A stretch of DNA of 64,000 bases. It comes from Pedococcus sp031456495 (GTDB lineage Bacteria > Actinomycetota > Actinomycetes > Actinomycetales > Dermatophilaceae). The notes below the pieces were generated by a model. That model worked only from the letters and a program-made list of their open reading frames with translations, ran no database searches and had not been told where the DNA came from. The DNA lies in assembly GCF_031456495.1 (NCBI RefSeq), contig NZ_JAVDUW010000003.1, forward strand, positions 186,001 through 250,000, in the 5' to 3' direction. The translations under genes and the position numbers were made by a program. Each line of letters begins with the position of its first letter. The first letter of the stretch is position 1. Shown here in pieces: positions 43,940-51,726 of this stretch.

Positions 43940-44420
43940 CGCTGACCAGCTCCTCCCCGAGGGCCTGCGCGAGCCGGGCGCGGGCGCGGTACAGGTGCTG
44001 CTTCACCGTCGACTCTGACACGCGCAGCACGTCGGCGATCTCGGCCACGGGCCGGTCCTCGAAGTAGTGCAGGACGACGGCGGCACGCTGCATCGGGGCC
44101 AGCTGCCGCACGGCCGCGGCCACGTCCGGGTCCGGGTCTGCGGGAGGCGCCGGCACGGCATACGCACGCATCTCCCGCAACGGGCGCGAGCGTTCGCGCG
44201 ACAGGTGGCGCAGGGCCATGCGGACGGCGACCTTGCGCACCCAGGCCTCGGGCCGTTCGTAGGCGGAGACGGTCGACCAGCTGCCCAGGAGCTTGACGAA
44301 GGCGTCCTGGGTGAGCTCCTCGGCGACGGCGCGGTCGTGCACGACCAGGAACACCGTGCGCGCGACCGAGGTGAACGAGGCGCGGAACAGCGCCTCGTAC
44401 TCCCTTCGGTCACTTCCCAT
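43929..44420 (-). CDS. ECF-type RNA polymerase sigma factor
   Basis: A 163-residue extracytoplasmic-function sigma factor with region 2 (about 8-75, containing AEELTQDAFVKLL) and region 4 (about 105-155, containing VAEIADVLRVSESTVKQHLY). It resembles the SigE/SigM-like actinobacterial group. A GGAGGG ribosome site precedes the ATG, which fixes the start within a much longer open frame. The membrane partner gene follows with an 11-base overlap. The promoter recognised is unknown. Confidence 0.92.
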   Translation of the reverse strand: MGSDRREYEALFRASFTSVARTVFLVVHDRAVAEELTQDAFVKLLGSWSTVSAYERPEAWVRKVAVRMALRHLSRERSRPLREMRAYAVPAPPADPDPDVAAAVRQLAPMQRAAVVLHYFEDRPVAEIADVLRVSESTVKQHLYRARARLAQALGEELVSDVG

Positions 44421-44653
44421 GGCACGCCCTCCGTGCGGCGACGGACGTCGAGGCTCAGGATGCCGAGCGGGGACGCCGGCGCGAACCACCAGAAGGACCA
44501 CGCCGCCACCGCCTCGTGCCGATCTCCACCGTGCGTCTCCTCCCGCGTGCCGCGCCCCTGGTGGGGCGGCACTCCACCTGGGGACAGGCACGACGAGCCC
44601 GCGCGGTTGACACGGTGTCGCCCCGACTTCCGCGCCGGCGGCCGGGCGCGCCG
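44421..44653. other. Gap between sigma factor and cation exporter genes
   Basis: About 230 bases without a gene, upstream of the sigma factor and downstream of the exporter. I see no ribosome-site-supported small frame or clear promoter pair. Confidence 0.4.
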
Positions 44654-45667
44654 TCAGGGCGTGGCTGGCGCCCCGGACGGCGACGTGGCGACGACGGCGT
44701 CGCGAAGGCGCGGCACCGCTGCGGCCAGTCGGTGCTCGGCGGCCCGGGCGACCTCGTGCGCCTGGGCGAGGGTGAGGGACGGGTCCACCTCGACGGACAC
44801 GTCCGCGTGGACCTCGTGGCCGATCCACCGCAGCCGGAGCCGGCGCAGCGCGCGCACCCCGTCGGTGCCGGTCACGGCCGCCTGGGCGGATGCCGTCAGC
44901 TCCGGCTCCACGCCGTCCATCAACCGGCGGAAGACCTCGCGTGCGGCCGTCCGGAGCACCAGCAGGATGGCGATAGTGATGACCAGCCCCACAGCCGGGT
45001 CGGCCCAGGGCAACCCGAGGGCGACGCCGCCCGCGCCGAGCAGCACCGCAAGGGACGTGAGGCCATCGGTACGAGCGTGGTGCCCGTCCGCGACGAGCGC
45101 CGCCGACCCGATCGCGCGCCCCACCCGGATCCGGTATGCCGCGACCGCCTCGTTGCCGAGGAAGCCCACGAACCCGGCGACCGCGACCCAGCCGAGGTTC
45201 TGCACCGGGGCGGGGTCGAGCAGCCGGCGCACGGCCTCCCAGCCGGCGAGGACCGCGGAGAGGGCGATCATCGCGATGACGAACAGGCCGGCCAGGTCCT
45301 CGGCGCGGCCGTACCCGTACGTGTAGCGGCGCGTCGCGGCGCGGCGGCCGAGGAGGAACGCGATCCACAGCGGCAGGGCGGTGAGGGCGTCGGAGAAGTT
45401 GTGGATCGTGTCCGCGAGGAGGGCCACCGAGCCGGACACGGCCACCACGACCAGCTGCAGGAGCGCCGTGGACCCGAGTCCCACGAGGCTGAGCTTGACG
45501 GCACGGATCCCGCGGGCGCTGGACTCCAGCGCGGTGTCGAGCGAGTCGGCGGCGTCGTGCGAGTGCGGGGTCAGGACGTGGCGGACCCGGTCCCACCAGC
45601 CGTGCCCGTGGTCGTGGTCGTGCCCGTCCTCGTGGTGGCGGTCGTGGTGGTCGTGCAGGTGCGGCAT
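44654..45667 (-). CDS. CDF family cation exporter
   Basis: Proton-coupled divalent metal exporter of 337 residues. The N-terminus is extremely His/Asp rich (HDHHDRHHEDGHDHDHGHGW), probably collecting Zn, Co or Ni. Six helices follow; HNFSDALTALP and DGHHARTDGLTSLAVL hold the paired HxxxD transport-site motifs, and the C-terminal cytoplasmic domain is present. TATGCT seven bases before this ATG supports a leaderless start; another ATG four codons upstream is less likely. It is divergent from an ArsR-type metal sensor with a shared operator. Confidence 0.93.
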   Translation of the reverse strand: MPHLHDHHDRHHEDGHDHDHGHGWWDRVRHVLTPHSHDAADSLDTALESSARGIRAVKLSLVGLGSTALLQLVVVAVSGSVALLADTIHNFSDALTALPLWIAFLLGRRAATRRYTYGYGRAEDLAGLFVIAMIALSAVLAGWEAVRRLLDPAPVQNLGWVAVAGFVGFLGNEAVAAYRIRVGRAIGSAALVADGHHARTDGLTSLAVLLGAGGVALGLPWADPAVGLVITIAILLVLRTAAREVFRRLMDGVEPELTASAQAAVTGTDGVRALRRLRLRWIGHEVHADVSVEVDPSLTLAQAHEVARAAEHRLAAAVPRLRDAVVATSPSGAPATP

Positions 45668-45683
45668 GGCGAGGAGCATATCT

Positions 45684-45715
45684 GCGTACCTGTGAAGGTA
45701 TGCACACAGTAGGGT
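45684..45715. promoter_or_regulatory. ArsR operator and divergent promoter
   Basis: GCGTACCT-GTGA-AGGTATGC is an inverted repeat matching at 7 of 8 positions. It lies between the -10 box of the exporter (TATGCT, minus strand) and that of the regulator (TAGGGT at 45710, six bases before its ATG), so one bound dimer could block both transcripts. Confidence 0.65.
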
Positions 45716-45721
45716 TGCGGC

Positions 45722-46099
45722 ATGCACGACAGCCTTCCCGACCTCTCGATGCCCGAGGACGAGCAGGCGCACCTCGCCGCCGAGACCTTCCGGATGCTCG
45801 CCGACCCGACCCGGATCAAGCTGCTGTGGGCGCTGCTCCAGGGCGAGTCCTCGGTGACGTGCCTCGCGGAGCTGGCGGGCGTGAGCCCCACGTCGGTGAG
45901 CCAGCACCTGGCCAAGCTCCGTCTCGCAGGGCTGGTCCGGGGCAGGCGTGAGGGGACGTTCGTGTACTACACGGCAGCCAACACCCACGTGCATGCGCTG
46001 CTGTCGGAGGCCCTGTCACACGCCGACCACGCGGAAGGCGAGCTCGGGTCGGAGGACCAGCACAGCCACGCCACCGGCGGCGTCGGGGCGAGCACCTGA
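45722..46099 (+). CDS. ArsR/SmtB family metal sensor
   Basis: A 125-residue winged-helix repressor. LADPTRIKLLWALLQGE and LAGVSPTSVSQHLAKLRLAGLV are the fold and recognition helix. The usual CxC site of arsenic sensors is missing; there is a single cysteine before the recognition helix. The last helix, THVHALLSEALSHADHAEG, carries the histidines and acids of alpha5-type Zn/Ni/Co sensors such as CzrA and NmtR, and the tail adds HSH. It should release DNA on metal binding and so induce the divergent exporter. It is leaderless by its TAGGGT box. Confidence 0.92.
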   Translation: MHDSLPDLSMPEDEQAHLAAETFRMLADPTRIKLLWALLQGESSVTCLAELAGVSPTSVSQHLAKLRLAGLVRGRREGTFVYYTAANTHVHALLSEALSHADHAEGELGSEDQHSHATGGVGAST

Positions 46100-46119
46100 C
46101 CCGGCGGTCGGCTCAGGTG
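46093..46119. terminator. Hairpin spanning convergent stop codons
   Basis: CACCTGA and TCAGGTG pair over seven bases around a 13-base loop. The arms include the stop codons of the ArsR gene and of the convergent response regulator. Confidence 0.5.
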
Positions 46120-46790
46120 CGGCGGCGCACGTAGCGGTGCTCCGGCCGGCCGGTGCTGCCGTAGGCGAGGTCGAGGTCGAGGAACCGCTTCTTCGTCAGC
46201 GTGGCGAGGTACCGCTGCGCCGTCGGACGGCTCGCGCCGAGGATGGCCGCGACCTCGCTGGCACCGATCGGCTGCGGCGCCGACGCGACGATGTCGAGCA
46301 CCTTGGCCATGGTCGGCTGGAGCGACGGGGTCGCCGGCGGTCGCCGCGGGGCCGTCGAGCGCATCCGGTAGAGCGCGTCGATCGTCTCCTGGTCGGCCTC
46401 GGGTGCCGTCTGCGCGTGCTGCGCCCAGGCGCGGTACGCCTCGAGCTGCTCGCGGAGTGCGGCGAAGGTGAACGGCTTCACGAGGTAGTAGAAGGCGCCG
46501 AGCTGCATCGCGGTACGGACCGACTCGATGTCCCGGGCGGCCGTCACCAGCAGGAAGTCGGGGACGCGACCTCCTGAGGCGGCCAGCCGCCGGACCAGGT
46601 CGAGCCCGTCGAAGTCGGGCAGGTACATGTCGAGCAGCAGCAGGTCGGGCGCGGTCGACCCGACCAGCTCCTGCGCCTCGGTGCCGCTGTGCGCCTGGCC
46701 CACCACCTCGAGGCCGGGCAGCTTGGCGACGCTCAGGGCGTGGGCGTGCGCCACGTGGTAGTCGTCGTCGACCACGAGCACCCGGATCAC
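46113..46790 (-). CDS. CitB/DpiA-type response regulator
   Basis: A 225-residue response regulator of the carboxylate-sensing CitB/DcuR class. The receiver carries phospho-acceptor D54 in LLLDMYLPDFDG and the conserved lysine in LVKPFTF. The C-terminal domain has the helix-turn-helix segment PIGASEVAAILGASRPTAQR and ends in an Arg-rich tail. It follows its kinase with an ATGA overlap. The divergent ABC importer is the likely target. Confidence 0.92.
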   Translation of the reverse strand: MIRVLVVDDDYHVAHAHALSVAKLPGLEVVGQAHSGTEAQELVGSTAPDLLLLDMYLPDFDGLDLVRRLAASGGRVPDFLLVTAARDIESVRTAMQLGAFYYLVKPFTFAALREQLEAYRAWAQHAQTAPEADQETIDALYRMRSTAPRRPPATPSLQPTMAKVLDIVASAPQPIGASEVAAILGASRPTAQRYLATLTKKRFLDLDLAYGSTGRPEHRYVRRRT

Positions 46791-48409
46791 GACGCCACCT
46801 CGGCGACCCGCAGCGGCAGCGTGACCTCGAACCGCGCGCCGCCGGGCGAGCTGGCGACGATGGTGCCGCCGGCCCTCGTGACGAGTCGGTGCACGAGTGC
46901 GAGCCCGACGCCACGGCGCATGGCGCCGCGCGGCTCCTTGGTGGTGAACCCGTCGACGAACACCTCGCGCAGCTGGTCGTGCGGTATGCCGGGGCCGGTG
47001 TCCTCCACGACGAGGTGCAGCCGTGCGCGGCCGTCCGTCCCGGGGGCCGTCGTCAGCGTCACGGTCACGGTCCCGCGCGGGCTGTCGCCCGCGGTCCGCG
47101 GGTCGTTGGCGACTGCGTCGACGGCGTTGTCGACGAGGTTCCCCAGCACGGAGACCAGCGGCAGCTCGCCACCCTCGTCGGCCCGCAGCTGGCTCTCGGG
47201 GGCGAGCCGCACGGCGACGTCACGCTCGGCGGCGACGGTCGCCTTGGCGAGCAGGAGGGCGGCGACGACGGGGGAGCCGATCCGCGTGCGGACCTCCTCG
47301 CTGGCATACGTCGTCTCGGCCTGGAGCTGGCTGCTGTAGCGCGTCGCCTCCTCGACCTCCCCGAGCTCGAGGAGCACCGCGAGCACGTGAAGCCGGTTGG
47401 AGAACTCGTGCTCCTGCGCCCGCAGCGCCGTCGACAGGCCCTCCATCGAGTCGAGCTGGCGCAGCAGCGCCTCCATCTCCGTGCGGTCCCGGATGGTGAC
47501 CACCGAGCCGGCGTCGCGCCCCGCGACGCTGACCGGCCGCCGGTTGAGGACCAGCAGGTGCTCGTCCGTCACGGCGACGAGGTCCGAGCCGGGAACCTCG
47601 CCCGTGACGATCCGTCGCACGCGTCCCTTGGGCAGGAGCTCCTCGACGCGTTGCCCGAGGCGCGCGTGCTGCAGGCCCAGCAGCCGCCGGGCCTCGTCGT
47701 TGAGGACGTTGATGCCGCCGGCCGCGTCCACCCCGAGCACGCCCTCGCGGATGCCGTGCAGCATCGCCTCGCGCTCCTGGACCAGCCCCACGATCTCGGC
47801 CGGCTCCAGCCCGAAGGTGACCCGCTTGATGGCGCGTGCCAGCAGGAGGGAGGCGCCGACGCCGAGGGCCAGGGCCACCGCGCAGTAGAGCGCGATGTCG
47901 GCGAGCTCGGCGTGCAGGCGACCGCTCACCTGGGTCTCGAGGATGCCGACCGACACCTCGCCCACCACGCTCCCGTCGGCCGCGACTACGGGCGCCTTGG
48001 CGTTCGCGGACCGGCCGAGGCTGCCCTCGTTCATCCCGGTGTGGACCCTGCCGTCGAGCGCGACCACCGGCTCCTCCACGCGCTGCCCGATGAGGTAGGG
48101 GTTCGGGTGGGAGTGGCGTGTGCCGCCGCGGTCGATGACCACGACGTACGAGGCGTGGGTGCTCGAGCGGACGCGTTCGGCCAGGGCGGGGATCTGGTTG
48201 CCGGGGTCGCCGTCGACCAGGGCCCGGGCGACCTCGGGGGAGCGACCCACGGCCTCGGCGATGCCCGCCGCCTGCTCGCGCGCCTGTGCGTCGGCCTGGT
48301 TCGCGGCGAGGCGGGAGAACAGCGCGAAGCCCACGGCCAGGGTCACCACGACGATGCCGAGGACCGCGGCGAGGATGCGCGCCGCCAGCGTCCGGCCCAG
48401 TCGCGGCAT
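46787..48409 (-). CDS. CitA/DcuS-type sensor histidine kinase
   Basis: A 540-residue membrane kinase. One helix (about 10-32), a periplasmic PAS-like sensor domain (about 35-170) with SYVVVIDRGGTRHSHPNP and the typical GMNEGSLG loop, a second helix (about 175-198), a cytoplasmic PAS domain and the kinase core. RAQEHEFSNRLHVL carries the phosphorylated histidine in the form seen in CitA/DcuS, and GNLVDNAVDA and DTGPGI are the ATP motifs. Relatives bind citrate or C4-dicarboxylates, so a carboxylate ligand is likely. GGGAGAGG lies before the ATG. Confidence 0.93.
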   Translation of the reverse strand: MPRLGRTLAARILAAVLGIVVVTLAVGFALFSRLAANQADAQAREQAAGIAEAVGRSPEVARALVDGDPGNQIPALAERVRSSTHASYVVVIDRGGTRHSHPNPYLIGQRVEEPVVALDGRVHTGMNEGSLGRSANAKAPVVAADGSVVGEVSVGILETQVSGRLHAELADIALYCAVALALGVGASLLLARAIKRVTFGLEPAEIVGLVQEREAMLHGIREGVLGVDAAGGINVLNDEARRLLGLQHARLGQRVEELLPKGRVRRIVTGEVPGSDLVAVTDEHLLVLNRRPVSVAGRDAGSVVTIRDRTEMEALLRQLDSMEGLSTALRAQEHEFSNRLHVLAVLLELGEVEEATRYSSQLQAETTYASEEVRTRIGSPVVAALLLAKATVAAERDVAVRLAPESQLRADEGGELPLVSVLGNLVDNAVDAVANDPRTAGDSPRGTVTVTLTTAPGTDGRARLHLVVEDTGPGIPHDQLREVFVDGFTTKEPRGAMRRGVGLALVHRLVTRAGGTIVASSPGGARFEVTLPLRVAEVAS

Positions 48410-48481
48410 ACCTCTCCCGTCCTCGTGGTCGCGCCGACGGTGGCGCCCCGGCGCCCTCGGTGGCGCCGGAACCAGCATGAC

Positions 48482-48545
48482 TGAGCAGATTGCACAAAAC
48501 CATCGCTATCGCGGGTATCGGTCGCAACGCGCACAACGCTTCCGG
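48482..48545 (+). promoter_or_regulatory. AT-richer control region of the ABC importer
   Basis: This stretch between the kinase and ATPase genes is much richer in A/T than its surroundings. TTGCAC at 48489 with GGGTAT 17 bases later could be a promoter, and GCACAA recurs twice. It is the natural place for the CitB-type regulator to bind. Confidence 0.35.
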
Positions 48546-48601
48546 CAGCCACGGCCCTCTTCCTACGGTGACGCAACTCAACGACGAGAAGGGATTTCCC
48601 C

Positions 48602-49411
48602 ATGGCGGCCATCGAGCTGCGGAACGTCACCAAGAAGTTCGCGACGTCGGACGGCGGGACGTACACCGCCCTGCAGGACCTGTCGCTGACGGTCGAGGAC
48701 GGCCAGTTCTGCGCCGTCGTCGGTCCGACCGGCTGCGGCAAGTCGACCACCCTGACGCTGGTCTCGGGACTCGAGCGGCCGTCGAAGGGGGAGGCGCTCG
48801 TCCACGGCGAGCCGGTCCGCGGGATCGGCGTCGGCACCGGCTTCGTCTTCCAGCAGGACGCCGTCTTCCCCTGGCGCACGGTGCTGGACAACGTCAGTGC
48901 CGGACCCGTCTACCGCGGGGTGTCACGGTCCGAGGCGCTCGGCCAGTCGCGGGACTGGCTGCGCCGCGTGGGCCTCAGCGGGTTCGAGGACCGCTACCCC
49001 CACCAGCTCTCGGGCGGCATGCGCAAGCGCGTCGCCCTCGCGCAGACGCTCATCAACCAGCCTCGGATCCTGCTCATGGACGAGCCGTTCTCGGCCCTCG
49101 ACGTCCAGACGCGGGCGATCATGTCGACCGAGCTGCTCCAGCTGTGGGACCAGACCCGGCCGGCCGTGGTCTTCGTGACCCACGACCTCGAGGAGGCGAT
49201 CGCCCTCGCGGACAAGGTCGTCGTCCTCACCGCCGGCCCCGGCACGGTCAAGGCCGAGTTCGAGATCGACCTGCCGCGGCCGCGGGTGGTGCAGGAGATC
49301 CGGTTCGACCCCCGGTTCGTGCGGCTGTACGAGCAGATCTGGGAGGCGCTTCGGGCCGAGGTCGAAGAGGCGTACGCCCGCACCACGCGAGCCGTGGCGG
49401 TGGCGTCATGA
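48602..49411 (+). CDS. ABC transporter ATPase, NitT/TauT type
   Basis: A 269-residue import ATPase like SsuB/TauB. Walker A GPTGCGKST near residue 43, the Q-loop FVFQQDAVFPWRTVLDN, signature LSGGMRKR, Walker B ILLMDEPFSALD and the H-loop FVTHDLEEA are complete. It energises uptake with the permease whose ATG overlaps its stop. The transport class covers sulfonates, nitrate, thiamine precursors and aromatic acids. Confidence 0.95.
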   Translation: MAAIELRNVTKKFATSDGGTYTALQDLSLTVEDGQFCAVVGPTGCGKSTTLTLVSGLERPSKGEALVHGEPVRGIGVGTGFVFQQDAVFPWRTVLDNVSAGPVYRGVSRSEALGQSRDWLRRVGLSGFEDRYPHQLSGGMRKRVALAQTLINQPRILLMDEPFSALDVQTRAIMSTELLQLWDQTRPAVVFVTHDLEEAIALADKVVVLTAGPGTVKAEFEIDLPRPRVVQEIRFDPRFVRLYEQIWEALRAEVEEAYARTTRAVAVAS

Positions 49412-50334
49412 TCGACACCGCGCACGACAGCCCCGCCGGCAACGACACCTCGCTCTCCGAGGCGACCCGGGCGGAGCGGGTGCAGGCCCCCGTGGCCGGC
49501 GCCCGGCGCGGCGGGTCGTCCCCGCGACAGGCGGCGCGGCGACGCCGGCTGGTGCTCGCCGGTGCGCGCGGTGCCATCGTCGTCATCGCCCTCACCGCGT
49601 GGCAGCTGCTCGTCAACGCCAAGGTGGTCGACCCGTTCTTCTGGGGCGAGCCCTCGGGGGTCTGGGCCGACCTGCGCGACTGGGTGACCGTCGGCACGAG
49701 CCAGGGCTCGCTCGGCGAGCAGGTCGTGACGACGCTCGAGGAGGCGGTGCTCGGCTTCGTCATCGGGTCGGTGCTCGGCATCGTCCTCGGCATCGCGCTC
49801 GGCCGGGTGCAGCTGCTCTCCGAGCTGTTCGCGCCGTTCCTCAAGGCCGCCAACTCGATCCCGCGCATCATCCTCGGCTCGATCTTCACCGTGGCGTTCG
49901 GCTTCGGCATCCAGTCCAAGGTGATCCTGGCCGTGGTCCTCGTGTTCTTCGGGGTGTTCTTCAACGCCTTCCAGGGCGCCCGTGAGGTCGACCGGAACCT
50001 CATCGCCAACGCCCGGCTGCTCGGCGCGACCCGCTGGCAGGTGGCCCGGGACGTCGTCCTGCCGTCCGCGTTCACCTGGATCCTCGCGAGCCTGCACATC
50101 AGCTTCGGGTTCGCCCTCATCGGAGCCCTGGTCGGCGAGATCCTCGGCGCCAACAAGGGACTCGGCCTGCTGATCCGCTCGTCGCAGAACAACTTCGACA
50201 TGAACGGCGTGCTCGCGGGGATGGTCCTCGTGGCGGTCATCGCGCTCACCGCCGAGGGGCTCATCACCGTCCTCGAGCGGCGGCTCCTGCGCTGGCGGCC
50301 CCCGCAGGCGCACGGGGGAGCGGCCATCGAGTGA
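49408..50334 (+). CDS. ABC transporter permease, NitT/TauT type
   Basis: A 308-residue membrane subunit with a hydrophilic N-terminal extension of about 50 residues and six helices. The cytoplasmic EAA loop, NARLLGATRWQVARDVVLPSA, is at about residues 205-225 and contacts the ATPase. It starts inside the ATPase stop (ATGA). A binding-protein gene follows after 145 bases. Confidence 0.93.
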   Translation: MIDTAHDSPAGNDTSLSEATRAERVQAPVAGARRGGSSPRQAARRRRLVLAGARGAIVVIALTAWQLLVNAKVVDPFFWGEPSGVWADLRDWVTVGTSQGSLGEQVVTTLEEAVLGFVIGSVLGIVLGIALGRVQLLSELFAPFLKAANSIPRIILGSIFTVAFGFGIQSKVILAVVLVFFGVFFNAFQGAREVDRNLIANARLLGATRWQVARDVVLPSAFTWILASLHISFGFALIGALVGEILGANKGLGLLIRSSQNNFDMNGVLAGMVLVAVIALTAEGLITVLERRLLRWRPPQAHGGAAIE

Positions 50335-50479
50335 CGCCGCCGCCGGCAGGTCCGGCCACCGCTCGACCTGGTCCCACTGACCACCACCTCGCGCCCGCCG
50401 GGCACCCCAGCCCACGGACGCTCCGCACCCCAGCCCAGCACCGCACACCACGCAAGCACCGCAACTCAAAGGAGAGTGC

Positions 50480-51565
50480 ATGAACACCAAGCGCCTCGCT
50501 GCCGTCGCGACGGCAGCCCTGGCCAGCGTCTCGCTGGCCGCCTGCGCCAACAACGCCTCCGGCAGCACGTCCGGCGGCTCCGCCGGCTCGTCCAGCAGCT
50601 CGGCAGGCGCCAAGGACGCCTCGGCGCCCACCGTCACGATCATGGTCGGCGGCATGAGCAAGCAGATCTACCTGCCGTTCATGCTCGCCAAGCAGCTCGG
50701 GTACTACGACAAGGCCGGCGTGGACGTGAACCTCGTCGACGAGCCCGCCGGCGGTGACGCCACCGAGAACATGCTGGCGGGCCAGGTCCAGGGTGTCGGC
50801 GGCTTCTACGACCACAACATCGCCCTGCAGGCGCAGGGCAAGTCGTCCGAGGCCGTGGTCTCCATGCTGCAGATCCCCGGCGAGGTCGAGCTGTGCCGCA
50901 GCGACCTCAAGGGCAAGGTGAAGAGCCCGGCCGACTTCAAGGGCCGCCAGCTCGGCATCACCGACACCGGCTCCTCGACCGACTTCCTCACCCAGTACCT
51001 CAGCAAGAAGAACGGGGTCGACCCGAGCCAGGAGACCCGCCGCGGCGTCGGCGCCGGGCAGACCTTCATCGCGGCCATGAAGCAGAAGGCGATCGACTGC
51101 GGCATGACCACCGAGCCCACGGTCTCCCAGGCCGTCTCGGACGGGACGGCGTTCATCCTGCTCGACATGCGCACCGCCGAGGGCTCCAAGGCTGCGCTGG
51201 GCGGCACCTACCCCGCGACGTCGCTCTACATGCAGACGAGCTGGGTGGACGCCCACAAGGACACCGTCCAGAAGCTCGTCAACGCCTACGTCTCGACGCT
51301 CACGTGGATCCAGGGCCACTCCGCCGCCGAGATCGCCGACAAGATGCCGGCCGACTACTACAAGGGCGTCGGCAAGGACGCCTACGTCAAGGCGCTGGAC
51401 AGCGAGAAGGGCATCTTCAACCCGACCGGCCTGATGCCGAGCGACGGCCCGTCCACCTGCCTCGCCGTCCTGGGCGAGTTCAACCCGAAGGTGAAGGGCA
51501 AGAGCATCGACCTGTCCAAGACCTACACCAACGAGTTCGTCCAGGCGGCCAAGCCCCTCGCCTGA
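50480..51565 (+). CDS. ABC transporter substrate-binding lipoprotein
   Basis: A 361-residue lipoprotein with lipobox LAAC near residue 21 and a Ser/Gly linker. It has the NMT1/THI5-like two-lobe fold: PTVTIMVGGMSKQIYLPFML, KQLGYYDKAGVDVNLVDEP and GRQLGITDTGSSTDFLTQYL are typical. The ligand pocket cannot be assigned by eye; linkage with a CitA/CitB-type system favours a carboxylate rather than a sulfonate, which is inference. AAAGGAGAG precedes the ATG and a strong hairpin follows the stop. Confidence 0.93.
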   Translation: MNTKRLAAVATAALASVSLAACANNASGSTSGGSAGSSSSSAGAKDASAPTVTIMVGGMSKQIYLPFMLAKQLGYYDKAGVDVNLVDEPAGGDATENMLAGQVQGVGGFYDHNIALQAQGKSSEAVVSMLQIPGEVELCRSDLKGKVKSPADFKGRQLGITDTGSSTDFLTQYLSKKNGVDPSQETRRGVGAGQTFIAAMKQKAIDCGMTTEPTVSQAVSDGTAFILLDMRTAEGSKAALGGTYPATSLYMQTSWVDAHKDTVQKLVNAYVSTLTWIQGHSAAEIADKMPADYYKGVGKDAYVKALDSEKGIFNPTGLMPSDGPSTCLAVLGEFNPKVKGKSIDLSKTYTNEFVQAAKPLA

Positions 51566-51613
51566 CCTGCTCCCGCACGCGCGCCCGTGACCCGGGCGAC
51601 GTGCCCGGACCCC

Positions 51614-51652
51614 CCACGGGCCCGGCCGGCGCGACGCCGGTCGGGCCCGTGG
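51614..51652. terminator. Terminator after the ABC importer
   Basis: CCACGGGCCCG pairs perfectly with CGGGCCCGTGG, with an inner GCCGGCG/CGCCGGT stem. It lies between the convergent ends of the binding-protein and SulP genes. Confidence 0.75.
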
Positions 51653-51726
51653 TCCGTCCCGCGGGCCGGGCCAGCGGTCCGGGCCAGTGGTCCGTCCCGG
51701 GCGGCCGCGACGCCGCCCGGACTGCG

